From: Rhynchopus sp. YZ270_cl-10
Taxonomy: Eukaryota; Euglenozoa; Diplonemea; Diplonemida; Diplonemidae
Length of the DNA: 64,000 nucleotides
Assembly (NCBI GenBank): GCA_964035575.1
Contig: OZ037849.1
Coordinates: 1,116,001 to 1,180,000 of the forward strand
Direction: 5' to 3'
The notes under the pieces are model-generated. The model did not search any database. It was given only the letters and a program-made list of their open reading frames with translations, and was not told the origin of the DNA. Shown here piece by piece: positions 40,944 through 52,215 of this stretch. Numbering within the stretch: position 1 is the stretch's first letter; each line of letters begins with the position of its first letter. The position numbers were made by a program, and so were the translations under genes.

Positions 40944-43900
40944 ATGGCCGCTCGCCCGTTGGACGGAATTGAGTTCCCGAAGGACAGCGCAGGGGAGCGC
41001 AAGACAACAGGCATCAACCAGGGCACCTTTGCCGCCGCAGTCAAGGGTGTCGATGCGGACCTTGGCTCACAGTATGTTAATCTTTTTTGCTTGAAGAGTC
41101 GAATTTTGAAAAGTCACACCACGTGGCGACCGCTTTTGGCGCGTCTGAAAGGACAGTCTTGATTGATTCTTTCTTGTATTAACACACAATCACCTTTAGG
41201 AACGTAGCTACCGAAGATAATAGGGATTTTCTTTTCACCTTTCTTTTTTCCAGCGTTTTTTGGTGATGTGGTGCCTTACCAGAAAATTAAATTGCTGCAC
41301 ATTTTTTTCAAATAAACCATTTATGAACGTTCGCACACCATGCAACCACCTCCCACAGGGTCGAGAACGCGAAGGGCTGGCGCCACTCCTATGTCAAGCA
41401 CGTCGTCAACCAGGTCAAGCTCGCTGTGAAGTCCGACGAGAACGCCTTCAAGATTGCCGAGGACGGCGAGCGCTACCTGCACGACCAGATGACCTTCGTG
41501 CGCAACGGCGAGGAGACGTCCCTCTCGAAGGCCATGGCACGCTTCACTGACGCCGGCTTCAAGACCGCCACCATCAAGGGCACCGGCACACGCACCTCTG
41601 CGTACACCGTCCCATACCACGGAAAGGACCTTTCCGGCAAAGACCTCTCCGAGCTCATCGAGAAGTGGGTCCGCCAGGGCGTCATCGAGCTGTCCACCGG
41701 CGCCTCCCTCCTCAAGGTCGCGCAGAACCCGCAGTGGACGGACCTCTCCGACAAGTACTTCGTCCTCTTCGGCGCGGCGTCTGCCATGGGTCCCTTCCCG
41801 CTTCTGATGGCCATGGGTGCCAACGTCATTGCGCTCGACCTCGACCGTGACGGCATCTGGAAGAACCTCATCGCAAAGACCCGCGCCTCCCCGGGTACCC
41901 TCATCTTCCCCGTCTCCGAGGACGTGGCAGGAAAGAGTGACGACGAGATCTCTAAGGTCGCAGGGTGCAACCTTCTGACGAAGACCCCCGAGATCAGGAC
42001 GTGGCTGTTGAGTCTGTACCCGAATGAGCAGCTTGTCTGTGGAGCGTACGCATACCTGGACGGTCCGCTCTTCGTGAAGGTGTCTGTTGCGATGGACGCT
42101 ATTATCAAGGAACTGGTGCAGCACAGAAAGAAGAAGCCCGCCATCGCCTACCTGTGCACCCCGACCGATGCGCACGTTGTGCCCGCCAGCGCAATGCAGC
42201 AGGCAAAGTCGCAGTACAACAAGCGCCCGCTGTGGCAGGGGCTGCTCGAGCTGGTGCTCAGCTTCGCAGGGGGGAAGTTCAAGATGGCGAAGAACTTCAC
42301 CCGCGCTGTCGAGGGAACCGAGCACCACGTGGTCGACGCGATTGTGTCCGACCAGGGCCCGAACTACATCCTCGCAAAGCGCCTCCAGCACTGGAGGGCG
42401 ATTCTGTCCCGCCGTGATGGATGCATTGTCTCGACCAACATCGCACCTTCCACTGCCACGGTATGCCCACCTCCCTCCCCCTCCCTCCGTGTAGGTATTC
42501 TGTTGTAGGGGCGCTGCTTTTTCTTCGCAAATACGTGACTACCCCCCCACGTATCGCGTATAATACGTACGATACGTTCTGGAAAAAACCTGCTCTCCTC
42601 ACTGCGCTGACACCAGCCCCTCTTCCTCCCTTCCTCCTCTCTATGGGCAGTTTTGCTTCGTAGAGAAGCTTGAAGTTCATCTCGTTGAGCGCAGTGTTCA
42701 CAGCAAGCAAGCGCTCCCAACCATCTGAATCCTTTCCTAGCAATGCTCCCGTTCCTTTTGTCCAAGTTGGGTAAAAAATATTGGTTGACCACATGCTTGA
42801 ATGCAGCATGTGCCACCGTGTCCTCGTCACTTTTGATGAGAACCAACACAACGGCATCTGCAATGATGCGTTGCGTCTGCGGGGTCGGTCTTCGCCTTCT
42901 TCTGCGAGGGGCTCTCACTCACGGACTGACGCTTCATTTTTTTTAAATACCGACCCTCCCCCGTGAAATTGTCCCCCCAAAAAAAACCGGTATTTTGCTC
43001 CGACGGACAATTTCAAGGCGGGGGGGACAATTTCAAGGGGGTCACAGGTATTACCAAGGTTATAACACCCCTAAGCAATCACTTGTCATGACAAGTGATT
43101 TACATTTGTCATTTCGCTTGTCAGGTGCCTCTGGACCACGTCGTGCACACATATCAAAAAAAAAAATACAACAGAAATCCGTGATCAGCAACAAGATGTT
43201 TGCCCTGGCGTACCGTGGCATGCACCACTTCAAGCCTGTTGAGGTGTTCCAGGAGGAGACCTCGAACGCCGTCATGACAGGCCTCATGCTCACCGACATC
43301 AACGACGTCACCAGCGCCGCCAACCCCAACACGAAGCTCGCCAACCCGATGTGCCTCTTCTCTGAGAACTCCTTCCACGGCGGCGCCTGGCGCTGCGCCT
43401 ACAAATTCGGCGCTGTCGGCACCCCTGCCGTCATTGCGACGCTCTTCCTCTCCTATATGGTTGCGCCCTACATGATGCTCTACAACTTCTCGCAGGCAGC
43501 AGGATGGGGTGTCGCCCTGACCGGTCTCATCCAGCATGAAGTTGCTGGATCGGGTGTCGGCCTTTGGGGAAAGATTGGAAGCACCGTGACCTTCTTCCAG
43601 TACCTCGCAGGGCTTGAGTTGGTGCACGCGACGCTTGGGTTTACGAAGTCAGGATTTATGACAACCTTTGTGCAGCTTCTCAGCAGATTCGCGGTGGTCG
43701 CGGTGTTGAACCAATCCCCCGAGAAGGTTGCGACCGACAACGTTTTCCTGCGGATGATGCTCTTCGCTTGGTCCCTCACTGAGGTCATCCGGTACACATA
43801 CTACGGAACCCCCGTTGAGATCAAGCCGCTGACGTGGCTCCGTTACACCCTCTTCCTTGTGCTCTACCCCATGGGTGTGACAGGAGAGATTGGTACCCTG

Positions 43901-44110
43901 AACAACGCCGTCTCTGCCGAGCCCGCGGCCGAGCTCTCCCCTCTCTGGGTTTTCCAGAAGATCCACCAGTACGGCGGAATCGGTGTGATTGCTGCCTCCT
44001 ATGTTGTGGGTCTGTATGGGCTGTACACATACATGATCGCACAGAGGAAGAAGGTTCTCGGCAGAGGAAAGAAGAATGAGAATGTTACCGCCGAGAAGAA
44101 GAACAACTGA
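40944..44110 (+). CDS. Three-exon fusion: Rossmann-like domain plus 3-hydroxyacyl-CoA dehydratase-like membrane domain
   Basis: Exons 40944-41071, 41359-42460 and 43175-44110 join in frame (phases 2 and 0; donors GTATGT and GTATGC, acceptors CACAG and AACAG) into 721 residues. Residues 1-410 include a Rossmann-like stretch (YFVLFGAASAMGPFPLLMAM, NVIALDLDR). Across the second joint IAPSTAT continues as KSVISNKMFALAY, homologous to the continuous text I recall from algal and protist proteins. The last 200 residues match the PTPLA/HACD/Phs1 dehydratase family: FFQYLAGLELVHATLG, SLTEVIRYTYY and LYPMGVTGE with the catalytic Tyr and Glu. It probably acts in the ER membrane in very-long-chain fatty acid or related elongation. 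The fused N-terminal part has no assigned reaction. Acceptor 2 has little pyrimidine, so it is the least certain joint. Confidence 0.85.
42650..42935 (-). pseudogene. Coding-like segment on the minus strand inside intron 2
   Basis: The minus strand has GC-rich, coding-like text over about 280 bases (IIADAVVLVLIKSDEDTVA, FKHVVNQYFLPNLDKRNG, ALACCEHCAQRDELQASL) without a sensible start. It may be a remnant of a gene or element inserted in the intron. No family recognised. Confidence 0.3.
42948..43050. mobile_element. MITE in intron 2, relative of 39784-39865
   Basis: Shares TACCGACCCTCCCCCGTGAA, ACCGGTATTTTGC-like text and GACAATTTCAAGG with the 82 bp element; the right end carries the GACAATTTCAAGG motif twice. 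Begins and ends in TA. Confidence 0.65.
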
Positions 44111-45973
44111 AGAAAAATTGTTTTTTTTTAAACCCCCAACGTATTTTTTTTGAGTTTTGTTTCTTTTGAGAAAGTGATTTTTTGGTCATCTTGATATTTT
44201 GCGCAATTTTTTTTCAAAAAAAAAATTCCAGGTTTTTCAAGAATGAAAACTGGGCAGGATGATTCCCCTTTTTCAATTGAGGTGATTTTCAGTTTGATTA
44301 TTACCAACTTTTTTTTTTTCAAAAACTTTTGCTCTCTTTTCCCCCTCCCCCTGTTTCTACAAAACAGCTTTTGAGTTTCTCTTTGCTGGGCAAATCACAG
44401 TTCTTTTGCACTAGGCCCTTTTTTTTTTTTTTTTCATTTTCTTTTTTCTCCCCAAACCGGTGAAGATGAGATGTGGAACACATCTTTCTACTTTTAAAAA
44501 AAAATTTTTTAGATAAAATATGTTGGAAATAGTGGGTTGGACTTTTCCCTTTTTTTTAAGGTGGACTAAGCTTTAAGTTCAGCTTCTAAAACTATTCTGT
44601 CTTTTTTTCTGACCTTTTATAAGGAGATTTTGGCCCGCAGAGGATTCGGATCGTCTGACCAACTTTTCTTTTTTCTTTTTTATTTTTTTGCACAAAATGT
44701 CATAACGCTTTTGTGGTGGTGATCACTCCTACTGTCTGTCTAGGTTTTACATCGGACTTAGCATCAGAGACGTTTCAGGGGGGAAGCTTTTTTGAGTGGA
44801 AAGTTATTTTTTCCTCACGACTGAAATTGCGTTTTTCTTAGCACATTTCAATTACTCTTTTTTTTTCACCCCCAAAAACATCTCCTAAGTCTGCTCCCCA
44901 TCTAGCACACAGTAGAGGATCGATACACCGCTTTCGCCCCCTCTTTTTTTTACTCCCTCCGAGAGGGAGCGAGAGAAGGACGGGGCAGTGTGTATATTTT
45001 ACGCATTTTTCTTAAAAAACCTTTTCCCCGCCTTTTTTTTTGAAAAAACGGGTGGGGAAAAGAACAAATTTGACATTTGTTTCCAAAATACAATACAACG
45101 GGGCGAGCTATCTCGTCTCTGTGTTTGCATAAGGGAAAATGTGTGGGAGGAAGTTAAAAAAAAAATATGTGGTCTTATTAAGTCTCAAAATATATGTTCA
45201 CACCACAATGGTCCCCCATAAAAATGACACGTTATTTTATCTCTTGTTTTTTTGCTGAAGAAAAATAAATGCAACAAAACACAAAATTTGTCAAAGAAAA
45301 CGATTTTTTTTCCCCCAAAAATCTTCAGAAAATGCTAATTCTGTATTTCCTCGTTACATTGCAACCTGGTGATATCGTTCATCTCTCCCATACGTCGTTT
45401 GGCCCCGCAAAAAAAAGAAGCTTATATGGCTTACAGCGTGTTCACCATCGCACCTAGCTCTGCTTCCCCTGCATTCACCTCTGAACGCTTCCATACGTCT
45501 CCGTGCACGATGTATGACTTCGACAAAGTTAGGACCACCATGCTGGTTGTGGTGCGGTTGTTTACTGTTGTCTCGCGGAAACACCTCCAAAGGCTGACTT
45601 AATGCCTATGTGTCGATGCGGCAGATGTAGCACAGTGCGTACTCTCTCGGTGCCGGTCTTTTCCTCCACCAAGGTCGTTGCGGACTCGCACGGTTGGTGC
45701 TGGTACTGGGGCGTGCGATGAAGTAGCTTCTCGTCAGCGTCGGGAGCAGGCAAAGATACCGGTAAGTACATAAAAAGCTGGGAAACATGCCGCACCATAC
45801 CACTTTGTAGGCAATGATTCGAACATCTGAAATTATTTAGTTTATTCCCCTCTGACATAGGGGTACCGTACCCACTCAAAGACGAAAAGGGTTTTCATTT
45901 TCACACCTCAACCCCCCACCACATCACAGACATTTTTTTTTATTGAAGTTCTTCCACTTTCTTTTGTTTTAAG
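44111..45973. other. Intergenic region, T-rich; weak coding-like remnant
   Basis: Mostly T-runs. A GC-rich patch at about 45410-45790 has coding-like text on the minus strand in more than one frame (QYQHQPCESATTLVEEKTG; KQPHHNQHGGPNFVEVIHRA). It may be a degraded gene; no family recognised and no intact frame. Confidence 0.4.
45945..45973 (+). promoter_or_regulatory. Pyrimidine tract with AG immediately before the BT1 start
   Basis: TTCTTCCACTTTCTTTTGTT then TTAAG abuts the ATG at 45974. If used as an acceptor the leader encoded here would have zero length, with the whole 5' UTR supplied by a spliced leader. Confidence 0.4.
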
Positions 45974-47914
45974 ATGCCTTCGGACGACGACCCGACACCA
46001 TCCTGCTGCACGACGTGCCCTGTCTATCTACCCGCCTTTGCACGCAAATGGTGGGACGAAGGCAACGGACTGACCATCGGGGTGTTGTTCATATACTTTC
46101 TGAACGCTTTTATCATGACGTTCCCGATGCTTGCGAACCAGGAATGGCTGTACGACGTCCTCAAGATGGACCAGAGCACGCTGTCAAACTACTACGGAGT
46201 GATCATGATCCCTTGGTCGATGAAGCCGTTTTATGCGATGCTGTTGGAGAGGGTTCCGATTCTTGGTTATCACCGGAGACCTTGGTTGGTGGTAGGATCG
46301 CTTATTACTGCAGGCTCCTTCTTATTGAATGCGTATGTAGTAAGAAGCGCTGGAGCCGCGTTTGCGTCTGGTTTTTTGCAGATGGTGGGATTAGCGTTAG
46401 TTGAAATAATCTGTGGCGGTGCGGTGATGGACGCAGCGCACCGGAACATGAAAAACGCCGGGGCGATCCAATCGCGTACTACAACTGCCAGAGCGTTGGG
46501 TTCCTTCGCTGCGTCTGCGATTCATTTGTACATCTACCCTTGCGAAGAGGTTGTTCCGTTGACGCCTTCTGGGAATGAAACCTTTGCTGCGCTCGAAATG
46601 GACTTCCTTGGTGGTGCCGAACCGGAGGTGCGGTTAACCTGGAAGAAGGTGATGCTTGTGTCGGGGGCTGCTGCTGCATTAATGTCATTCTGTCTTTTTC
46701 AAACCCCAGAACCGCCTGCAGAGGATTTGGCGAGGCTTCAATCCGTTGAAATTCCGGGAAGGAGGAGGAGCAGACAAAGCCTTATGCGGAAGTGTTCCGT
46801 CGCTCCGACCAATCAAAAGGATAGTCCCTCGGAGGACAGCGACATCGAAGAATGTACCGAGCTTATTGAGAGGCAAAAGAGAAGGAGATTGCATTCCCTT
46901 TCGTGCTATGTTCTTGCCATAGTGTTTACCCTTGAATGCGTCTTGGTGTGGGTGACACTAAAAGGGTTGGTACATAATTATGTGTTGTGGCGTGGTATTT
47001 TAATTGGGAGTGCCTGCGTTGCACCGATTATCATTGCGTTGATAGTATGGAGGCTTCGAAAGGTGGTCAGAGAAATGAGGAGAGAGTCAAGCCCTAGGTC
47101 TCCAGGGTATTCTGGAGGGGACAGTGCTTCGGAGCTTTCGTCGTCCGATGCATCAGAGGACGTCGTCACATCCTTCGTTGATACGTTAAAGCAAAACAAA
47201 AGGATTATTGTTGTCGCACTCTTTTTATTTCTCATGAACGCTACTCCCTCTGCAGTCGACCAGCTTGCTTCAATGAATTACTCTCTTTTCCGCAAATGCG
47301 ATTTAACCCGAATGAGTCTCGCAGGCTACGGCACCAAAGTTTTCGCAGCCTGGGTCTACCATCCTATTGCAAACTCGCATTCAATCCGTTGGGTCCTCCC
47401 AGGGATGATGGCATTAGCGACCGCAGCGTCGTTGCTTGCAATTCCTCTGACCCAAGTAGAGGTTCCTACACCGCTTGAAAAGTATGAAGGAAATGTGAGT
47501 GACGTCGATTTTTTTGGGTCGCGGTGGAATCTTCTTGCGTATGGCTATTTTTCAACTCTGGTAGGCGCCTTTTTCAGTCGTCTAGCGTTGATTCCGACTG
47601 AAGTGCTTGCAGTGGAGCAGAGCCCGTATGATGCCCGTCTGTTGTATTATGCGATGTTTCTTGCGTGCTATGACAGTGGCTCCTCCATCCGTGGTTGGAT
47701 CTCCGCACCCATCGTAAACGATCTGGACATCACCTACACCGACTACTCTAATCTCTACAAATTAATCTGGATTTCAGCTGCCACGCAACTTTGTGTAGCG
47801 CTCATGGCCCCTGGGGTGATGAAGATTGGGAAGAACCCTGCGAAGAAAATGGTCAACAACAATGATGAGAGTGATGGAGAAGATGACGCTGCAGAAGGCA
47901 AAACCCTTGAGTAA
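45974..47914 (+). CDS. BT1-family (folate/biopterin-type) transporter
   Basis: 646 residues, about 12 membrane helices. BT1-family signatures include FIMTFPMLANQEWLYDVLKM, the loop SNYYGVIMIPWSMKPFYAML and HRRPWLVVGSLITAGSFLL, followed by VEIICGGAVMDAAHRN. Two long cytosolic loops are charged and Ser-rich: about 255-310 (RRRSRQSLMRKC, DSPSEDSDIEECTEL) and 365-405 (SSPRSPGYSGGDSASELSSS), likely phosphorylation targets. A C-terminal acidic tail (NNDESDGEDDAAEGK) follows the last helix. The family takes up folates or pteridines in trypanosomatids and also occurs in plants and other protists; substrate here is not proven. Confidence 0.9.
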   Translation: MPSDDDPTPSCCTTCPVYLPAFARKWWDEGNGLTIGVLFIYFLNAFIMTFPMLANQEWLYDVLKMDQSTLSNYYGVIMIPWSMKPFYAMLLERVPILGYHRRPWLVVGSLITAGSFLLNAYVVRSAGAAFASGFLQMVGLALVEIICGGAVMDAAHRNMKNAGAIQSRTTTARALGSFAASAIHLYIYPCEEVVPLTPSGNETFAALEMDFLGGAEPEVRLTWKKVMLVSGAAAALMSFCLFQTPEPPAEDLARLQSVEIPGRRRSRQSLMRKCSVAPTNQKDSPSEDSDIEECTELIERQKRRRLHSLSCYVLAIVFTLECVLVWVTLKGLVHNYVLWRGILIGSACVAPIIIALIVWRLRKVVREMRRESSPRSPGYSGGDSASELSSSDASEDVVTSFVDTLKQNKRIIVVALFLFLMNATPSAVDQLASMNYSLFRKCDLTRMSLAGYGTKVFAAWVYHPIANSHSIRWVLPGMMALATAASLLAIPLTQVEVPTPLEKYEGNVSDVDFFGSRWNLLAYGYFSTLVGAFFSRLALIPTEVLAVEQSPYDARLLYYAMFLACYDSGSSIRGWISAPIVNDLDITYTDYSNLYKLIWISAATQLCVALMAPGVMKIGKNPAKKMVNNNDESDGEDDAAEGKTLE

Positions 47915-48717
47915 AAAAATCAAAAAAACAAAAAATGGAAAATAAATAACTCCTCTTGGGGTGGGTGGTGACCCTTCTTTAGGTTGTTAACTCTTTGTTT
48001 GTGTTTTCCTAATCTCTGAGACTCTTGAGATGGGCGAAAGAGAGGTGGCATTATGGGAGGGAGAGAGGGTGTTTTCTCTGTATAAATTAGACGAAAAAAA
48101 TAATATTGGATGGATCAATATGTAGCATCCTTTGTACTTTCAACCTCGTTGATTTGAGAGAAGACGAACCTACTCTCTTTTTATTCAGGTGTTTTAAGAT
48201 TTCTTTTGTTTCTGCAACTTTTAAAATAAGGAAATACGGCTATTTTTTATAATTCTTTTTTTTTTCCAACTAAATGTGGGTCAGGTACAGTCTACAAAAA
48301 AAATAAAGTGGAGATTGCACAAACTGTGGCAACACAAACCGAGGCAACTACACTACTCCAACAATGTAGTTAAAAGCAAAAAAAAGGAGCTTGGTTGTTG
48401 AACAATGTTCAATGGCGGGTTTGGGGGGGATTTTTTGGTGATATTTGGCAGACTTTTTTTGGACGTCAAATATTGACGACTGTATGTGCATTTCTTTCGT
48501 GTGTATGAAAAAAAAACAAATAGTGTTCAGCTTAGTCGTAATACCGACGTGTGTATGCAAGGGAAGAAGCGCTCTTTAGGGAGGCTCGTTTTTTCCATTT
48601 ATTGTTGCACAGTAACAATCGCGGCCCTTTCGGATTCTTTATTGCGTTTTCGTTTTTCTTCTTCTTTTCAGGTTGCTTTCTTTTCTTTTAGATGAGTGGC
48701 GGGAGTAGCACATATCC

Positions 48718-48960
48718 AATGTAAAGCACGAAATGGATGTAGGACTGCATGGTTGGGGGTCCACCCCCAACCATGCAAGCCCGGTACACCCGGTCATTGT
48801 ACCAATTGGTATCACTAGTACCACTAGTCGTGCTACTAGTGGCACTAGTAGTGGTTTACACTAGTCGTTACGACTAGTAGTGGCACTAGTCGTCCCCCTG
48901 ACTAGACCGTGGTGAAGGTACACTCGTCACGAGTGGGCTGTTGTATTTCAAGTCAAATCT
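48718..48960 (+). repeat. Dispersed repeat with ACTAGT palindrome cluster
   Basis: A long copy of the family at 9822-9930 and 49762-49850 (ACGAAATGGATGTAGGACTG, GGTACAC, CACGAGTGGGCTGTTGTATT). This copy carries an extra insert with seven ACTAGT sites in 77 bases (48814, 48823, 48835, 48844, 48860, 48873, 48885), arranged as nested palindromes such as ACTAGTCGTTACGACTAGT. GGTTGGGGGTCCACCCCCAA near 48749 is another hairpin. Confidence 0.85.
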
Positions 48961-50515
48961 CTTTAAAGCGACGAAGCACGAGAGCCTTAGGGTCACTTTA
49001 TTACACCTTTCTTTTCTTTTTACCCTTTAGTGCTTACTGTTTGTGTTATAAATAGTAAGTATATGAATGTATTTTTACCCTATTCGTCACCCTTTTCTCG
49101 CTCATATTCTTCTCTCTCGCCCTGCCCCCTTCCCCTTCCCTTCCTCCTCCTCCCCTCCCCCCACCCCGCAGAATTCACGAAGTTCCGCGACGGAAGGTAC
49201 TTCAAAATACCTTAGCACACCTTCTTAAAAAGGGTGTGTGGCGCTACCAAAAATAAACTTTTTTTTTTGTCTTGTCAAAAAGTATTCTTGGGTACCCACT
49301 AGACAAATTTTCAAAAAAACAAACAAATTCAAAAAAAAATAGACTCAATGGCTGGAGGAGGTGTAACAAGGATGAGGTATTTTTTTTCTCTCAAATACTT
49401 TCAATTCTGTGAACTGAAAGTATATGAATCTAATTTTCTCCCTCCCTCTCGCCTCTTCCATACACCCCCCGCAAAAAAAATAAAAATAAACATTGAGTCT
49501 AGAAAGCTGCCTGTTGCACTTCGGAATGATATTTTTTTCCCCACCCCTCTTTGGTTTCTCTTCCCTGGTTTTGCATGCCCTTTTAGGTGAGGTAGGGGAA
49601 GGCTTAATGTTTTCTCCTGCAATTTATATTTTTGTCATTTGTATCTGCGGTAGCCATTGGGAGTTTTAATCCCAATGTTTTCCAGGGAAAGAAGATGAAG
49701 AAAACCACTTCCAAAAAAGAAAAAAGAAAAAAAATGTTTGTATCACATTCTCCTGTTTCATGTAGGACTGCATGGGGTGTGCCCCGGTGCACCGGTCATT
49801 GTACCAAGGAATACTGTCACGAGAGGGCCGTATTTCAAGTCAATCCTTTTTTTTTTTTGAGGCATTTGAGTGCACGAAGCTCAGTTCTTTGATGGGATCT
49901 GTGGTCTCCTTTTAGTATTATTATCTCGGACAGTATTCGCTACTTCATGTGTCCTGAAATATTTCATGTATGTCTCTAGACTGGGTTCTGGCTTAGAGGT
50001 GTTCAGCCATAATCCATCCAGTGGTAACTGGGAAGAACAATGAGGGCAGTCCTTACAAAGCGCGTGCGTCTTCTTGTCGATACAACGAACACTTTTTTCT
50101 TTCTTCCAAGAAATTCCCCAATTCCCCCTTTATTTTGTGTTTTCTCTGTCTCTCCCTCCCACCCCCATTATCGAACTGAAGTCTGTGATGTCCGGTATCT
50201 CAAGTACCTGGCACACCTTTTTTTTTCCTTTCAAAAACATCATAGCAACCGAACGAGCCCGTTTTTTTAGGGCGTTTTTCGGGTGCGCGGAAAAAAAAAA
50301 GGGCATAAAAAGGTGTGCGGCGCTATCAGCACAACAAAAAAAAAAAAAGGGTTTTTGTAAATTCGGAATTTTTTTCTCTTCGCCTGGATATATTCTTCTC
50401 TTGAAATACGAAAAATACTCTTTTTTTTTTTTGTTGTTTTACCAGCTGCCCGTTGCACTTCAGGTGGGTTTTTGTGGGAGGCGCTTTTTCCTTTTCTGTT
50501 CTCTTTTTTTTTAAA

Positions 50516-50663
50516 GGTGACTAAGCACGAGAGGCTTAGGATCATCTTATAAACTTTTCTCTTTTTGATGTCCACGTCCACAGAGACGTTTCCCAATTTT
50601 GTTTTTTTTCTTTTCAAGGTTGACTTAAGCACCAGAAGCTTAGGTTCATCTTACGAACTTTTT
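50516..50663 (+). repeat. Two CTAAGC/GGCTTAG stem-loop repeats
   Basis: Copies at 50516-50560 and 50619-50663, 103 bases apart. The first equals the 40310 copy; the second is diverged (GACTTAAGCACCAGAAGCTT). Confidence 0.75.
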
Positions 50664-51048
50664 ATCAGATCAGCGAATGTGTTTTTTTTTATTCCTACGA
50701 AGCTTGCTTTAAAGGAGAAATAGTATTATCGGGTACGGTCGCAAAATCATTCCTCAAACAGGAGGATTTTGTGCGATCAACGAGACAACTTTCCGATATT
50801 GTTTTAAGGTGACTAAACAGTGATTTAGGTTTAGCTCTCTTCTGTAGATGTATGTGTGTGCACTGTGGAAGGGACATTCATCATTTATGACGTTTTATTT
50901 GTTTTTTGTTTTGTTTTCTGTATCGGGGTAAGTGGCACCTTTTTAAATGAAAAATATGTGCTTATTTGGTGCTTCCCGGGGGGTATGTATTCACAAATTT
51001 TCAGTGTGAATTGAATTGAATTGAATTGTGGTGCTTTCGGAAGTCGGT

Positions 51049-51149
51049 CAACGACCTGTCAGCGACGTGTCACGACCTGTCGGTGACCTGTCGGCGACCT
51101 GTCAATATCAGGGGGTGTGTGTATAGAGTCCCTGTGTCAGCGACCTGTC
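51049..51149 (+). repeat. Short tandem array of GGCGACCTGTC
   Basis: About five 11-base units of (GG/TCA)(C/T)GACCTGTC between 51049 and 51104 and one more at 51138-51149. Confidence 0.8.
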
Positions 51150-51205
51150 AATAGCGACCCCGGAGCACCAAATTGAATTTTTTTTTTTTTTTTTTTTAGT
51201 AAACA

Positions 51206-51909
51206 CAGGGTTTCCGCCAGGATTTGGGGTTTCAGGAATTGGGGGGGACCATCAAAAAGACCCCCCAAAAAATTTTTTCCTCCCCGCAAAAGCGGTCGTC
51301 GCGCGCTTCGCGCGCGCCTCCCTGCAGGCCACAGAGTGGAGAGGCGAAGGGTGCACGAGGTTTGATAGCAGCCATGTCAAGCTTCACAGCTGTGTTGTCT
51401 GGTAGAGGTGGTTCGTTTGGAGGTCGGGGGTGGAAGTTAACAAGGTAAGGGTCTTGTGAGAGTGGAGGGTGATGGTGTTTGCTTTTTCTATTGTATGGTG
51501 CTACAGTCATTACAGTGCTGCAGTGGGAACATGTATTAACTACCCGTCGCTTGCACCGAAGCCTCCTTAGAAAAAGGGGCAATGCACGGAAGTATCGATG
51601 GAAGTATAATATATTATGAATATCACATAGCTAGCAACACAGCGCCGCAGGCGCACGGTGCGCTACTTTTACCCTTTTTAAAAAAGATTGCACCACCCCC
51701 TTTTTCTTCCACTTCTTCTGGCACAGCGAGCCAAATGCTCTGCACGGTGGGGTCGCATGACCACGGGGGGTCATCTACAACCTCCAAAACCCCATTTTTC
51801 TTGGGGGGGACCATGGTCCCCCCCAAACCCCTGTAAAAATCCGGATTTTTCTGGGAAAAATATTGGGGGGGTCCATGGTCCCCCCCGGTCCCCCTTGGCG
51901 GAAACCCTG
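51206..51909. mobile_element. Non-autonomous DNA transposon, 704 bp
   Basis: Terminal inverted repeats CAGGGTTTCCGCCAGGA (51206) and CCTTGGCGGAAACCCTG (ending 51909). Flanked by AAACA at 51201-51205 and 51910-51914, a likely 5 bp target duplication. The subterminal parts are GGGGGGACC-rich on both sides. No transposase. CAGGG ends suggest a hAT-related group with short target duplications, but the superfamily is uncertain. It is inserted at the edge of the dispersed repeat that continues at 51915. Confidence 0.8.
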
Positions 51910-51914
51910 AAACA

Positions 51915-52215
51915 CGTAGTATTTGACAAAATGCTCGAGACCCTCGTGAAAAGTCGCGCGTTTCGGCGTATCCACCTCCCCACTTGTTTTCCCTCCTCTC
52001 TTTTCCCCCCTGTGCTCCACAACATTTTCTGTACTTCAGGAAAAACACATTCAAACCGTAAATCTGCGTATTTACCGTTATCAAGTCGAGAAAAGAAAAG
52101 AAAAGAAAAAAATGTGGAAGCGAACAACAAACAACCTAAATTTTTCCTCTTCCCGTTTTTATCCTTTTGAGCAACAAGCAAAGAGTAACGAGTCTCTCGA
52201 GCATTTTTTTTTTTT
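51915..52215 (+). repeat. Dispersed repeats, copies of 5685-5865 and 5256-5314
   Basis: ATTTGACAAAATGCTCGAGA, pyrimidine tract, CTGTGCTCCACAACATTTTC, ATGTGGAAGCGAACAACAAA, then GAGCAACAAGCAAAGAGTAA. In the 5 kb region these two blocks occur in the opposite order. Confidence 0.75.

Larger units (their letters stand above)
47915..51205. other. Long intergenic region of repeats and low complexity
   Basis: No gene seen. Dispersed repeats at 48300-48365 (GTGGAGATTGCACAAACTGT, also near 23737 and 25550), 48718-48960, 49762-49850, stem-loop units at 50516 and 50619, (GAATT) units at 51006-51028 and a CGACCTGTC array at 51049-51149. Confidence 0.6.

Noticed and set aside
42461-42730. Alternative third exon of the HACD fusion gene from the AG at 42651, ending after about 25 codons
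   Set aside because: It is in phase but gives a short tail without homology, whereas joining to 43175 continues the known family sequence directly.
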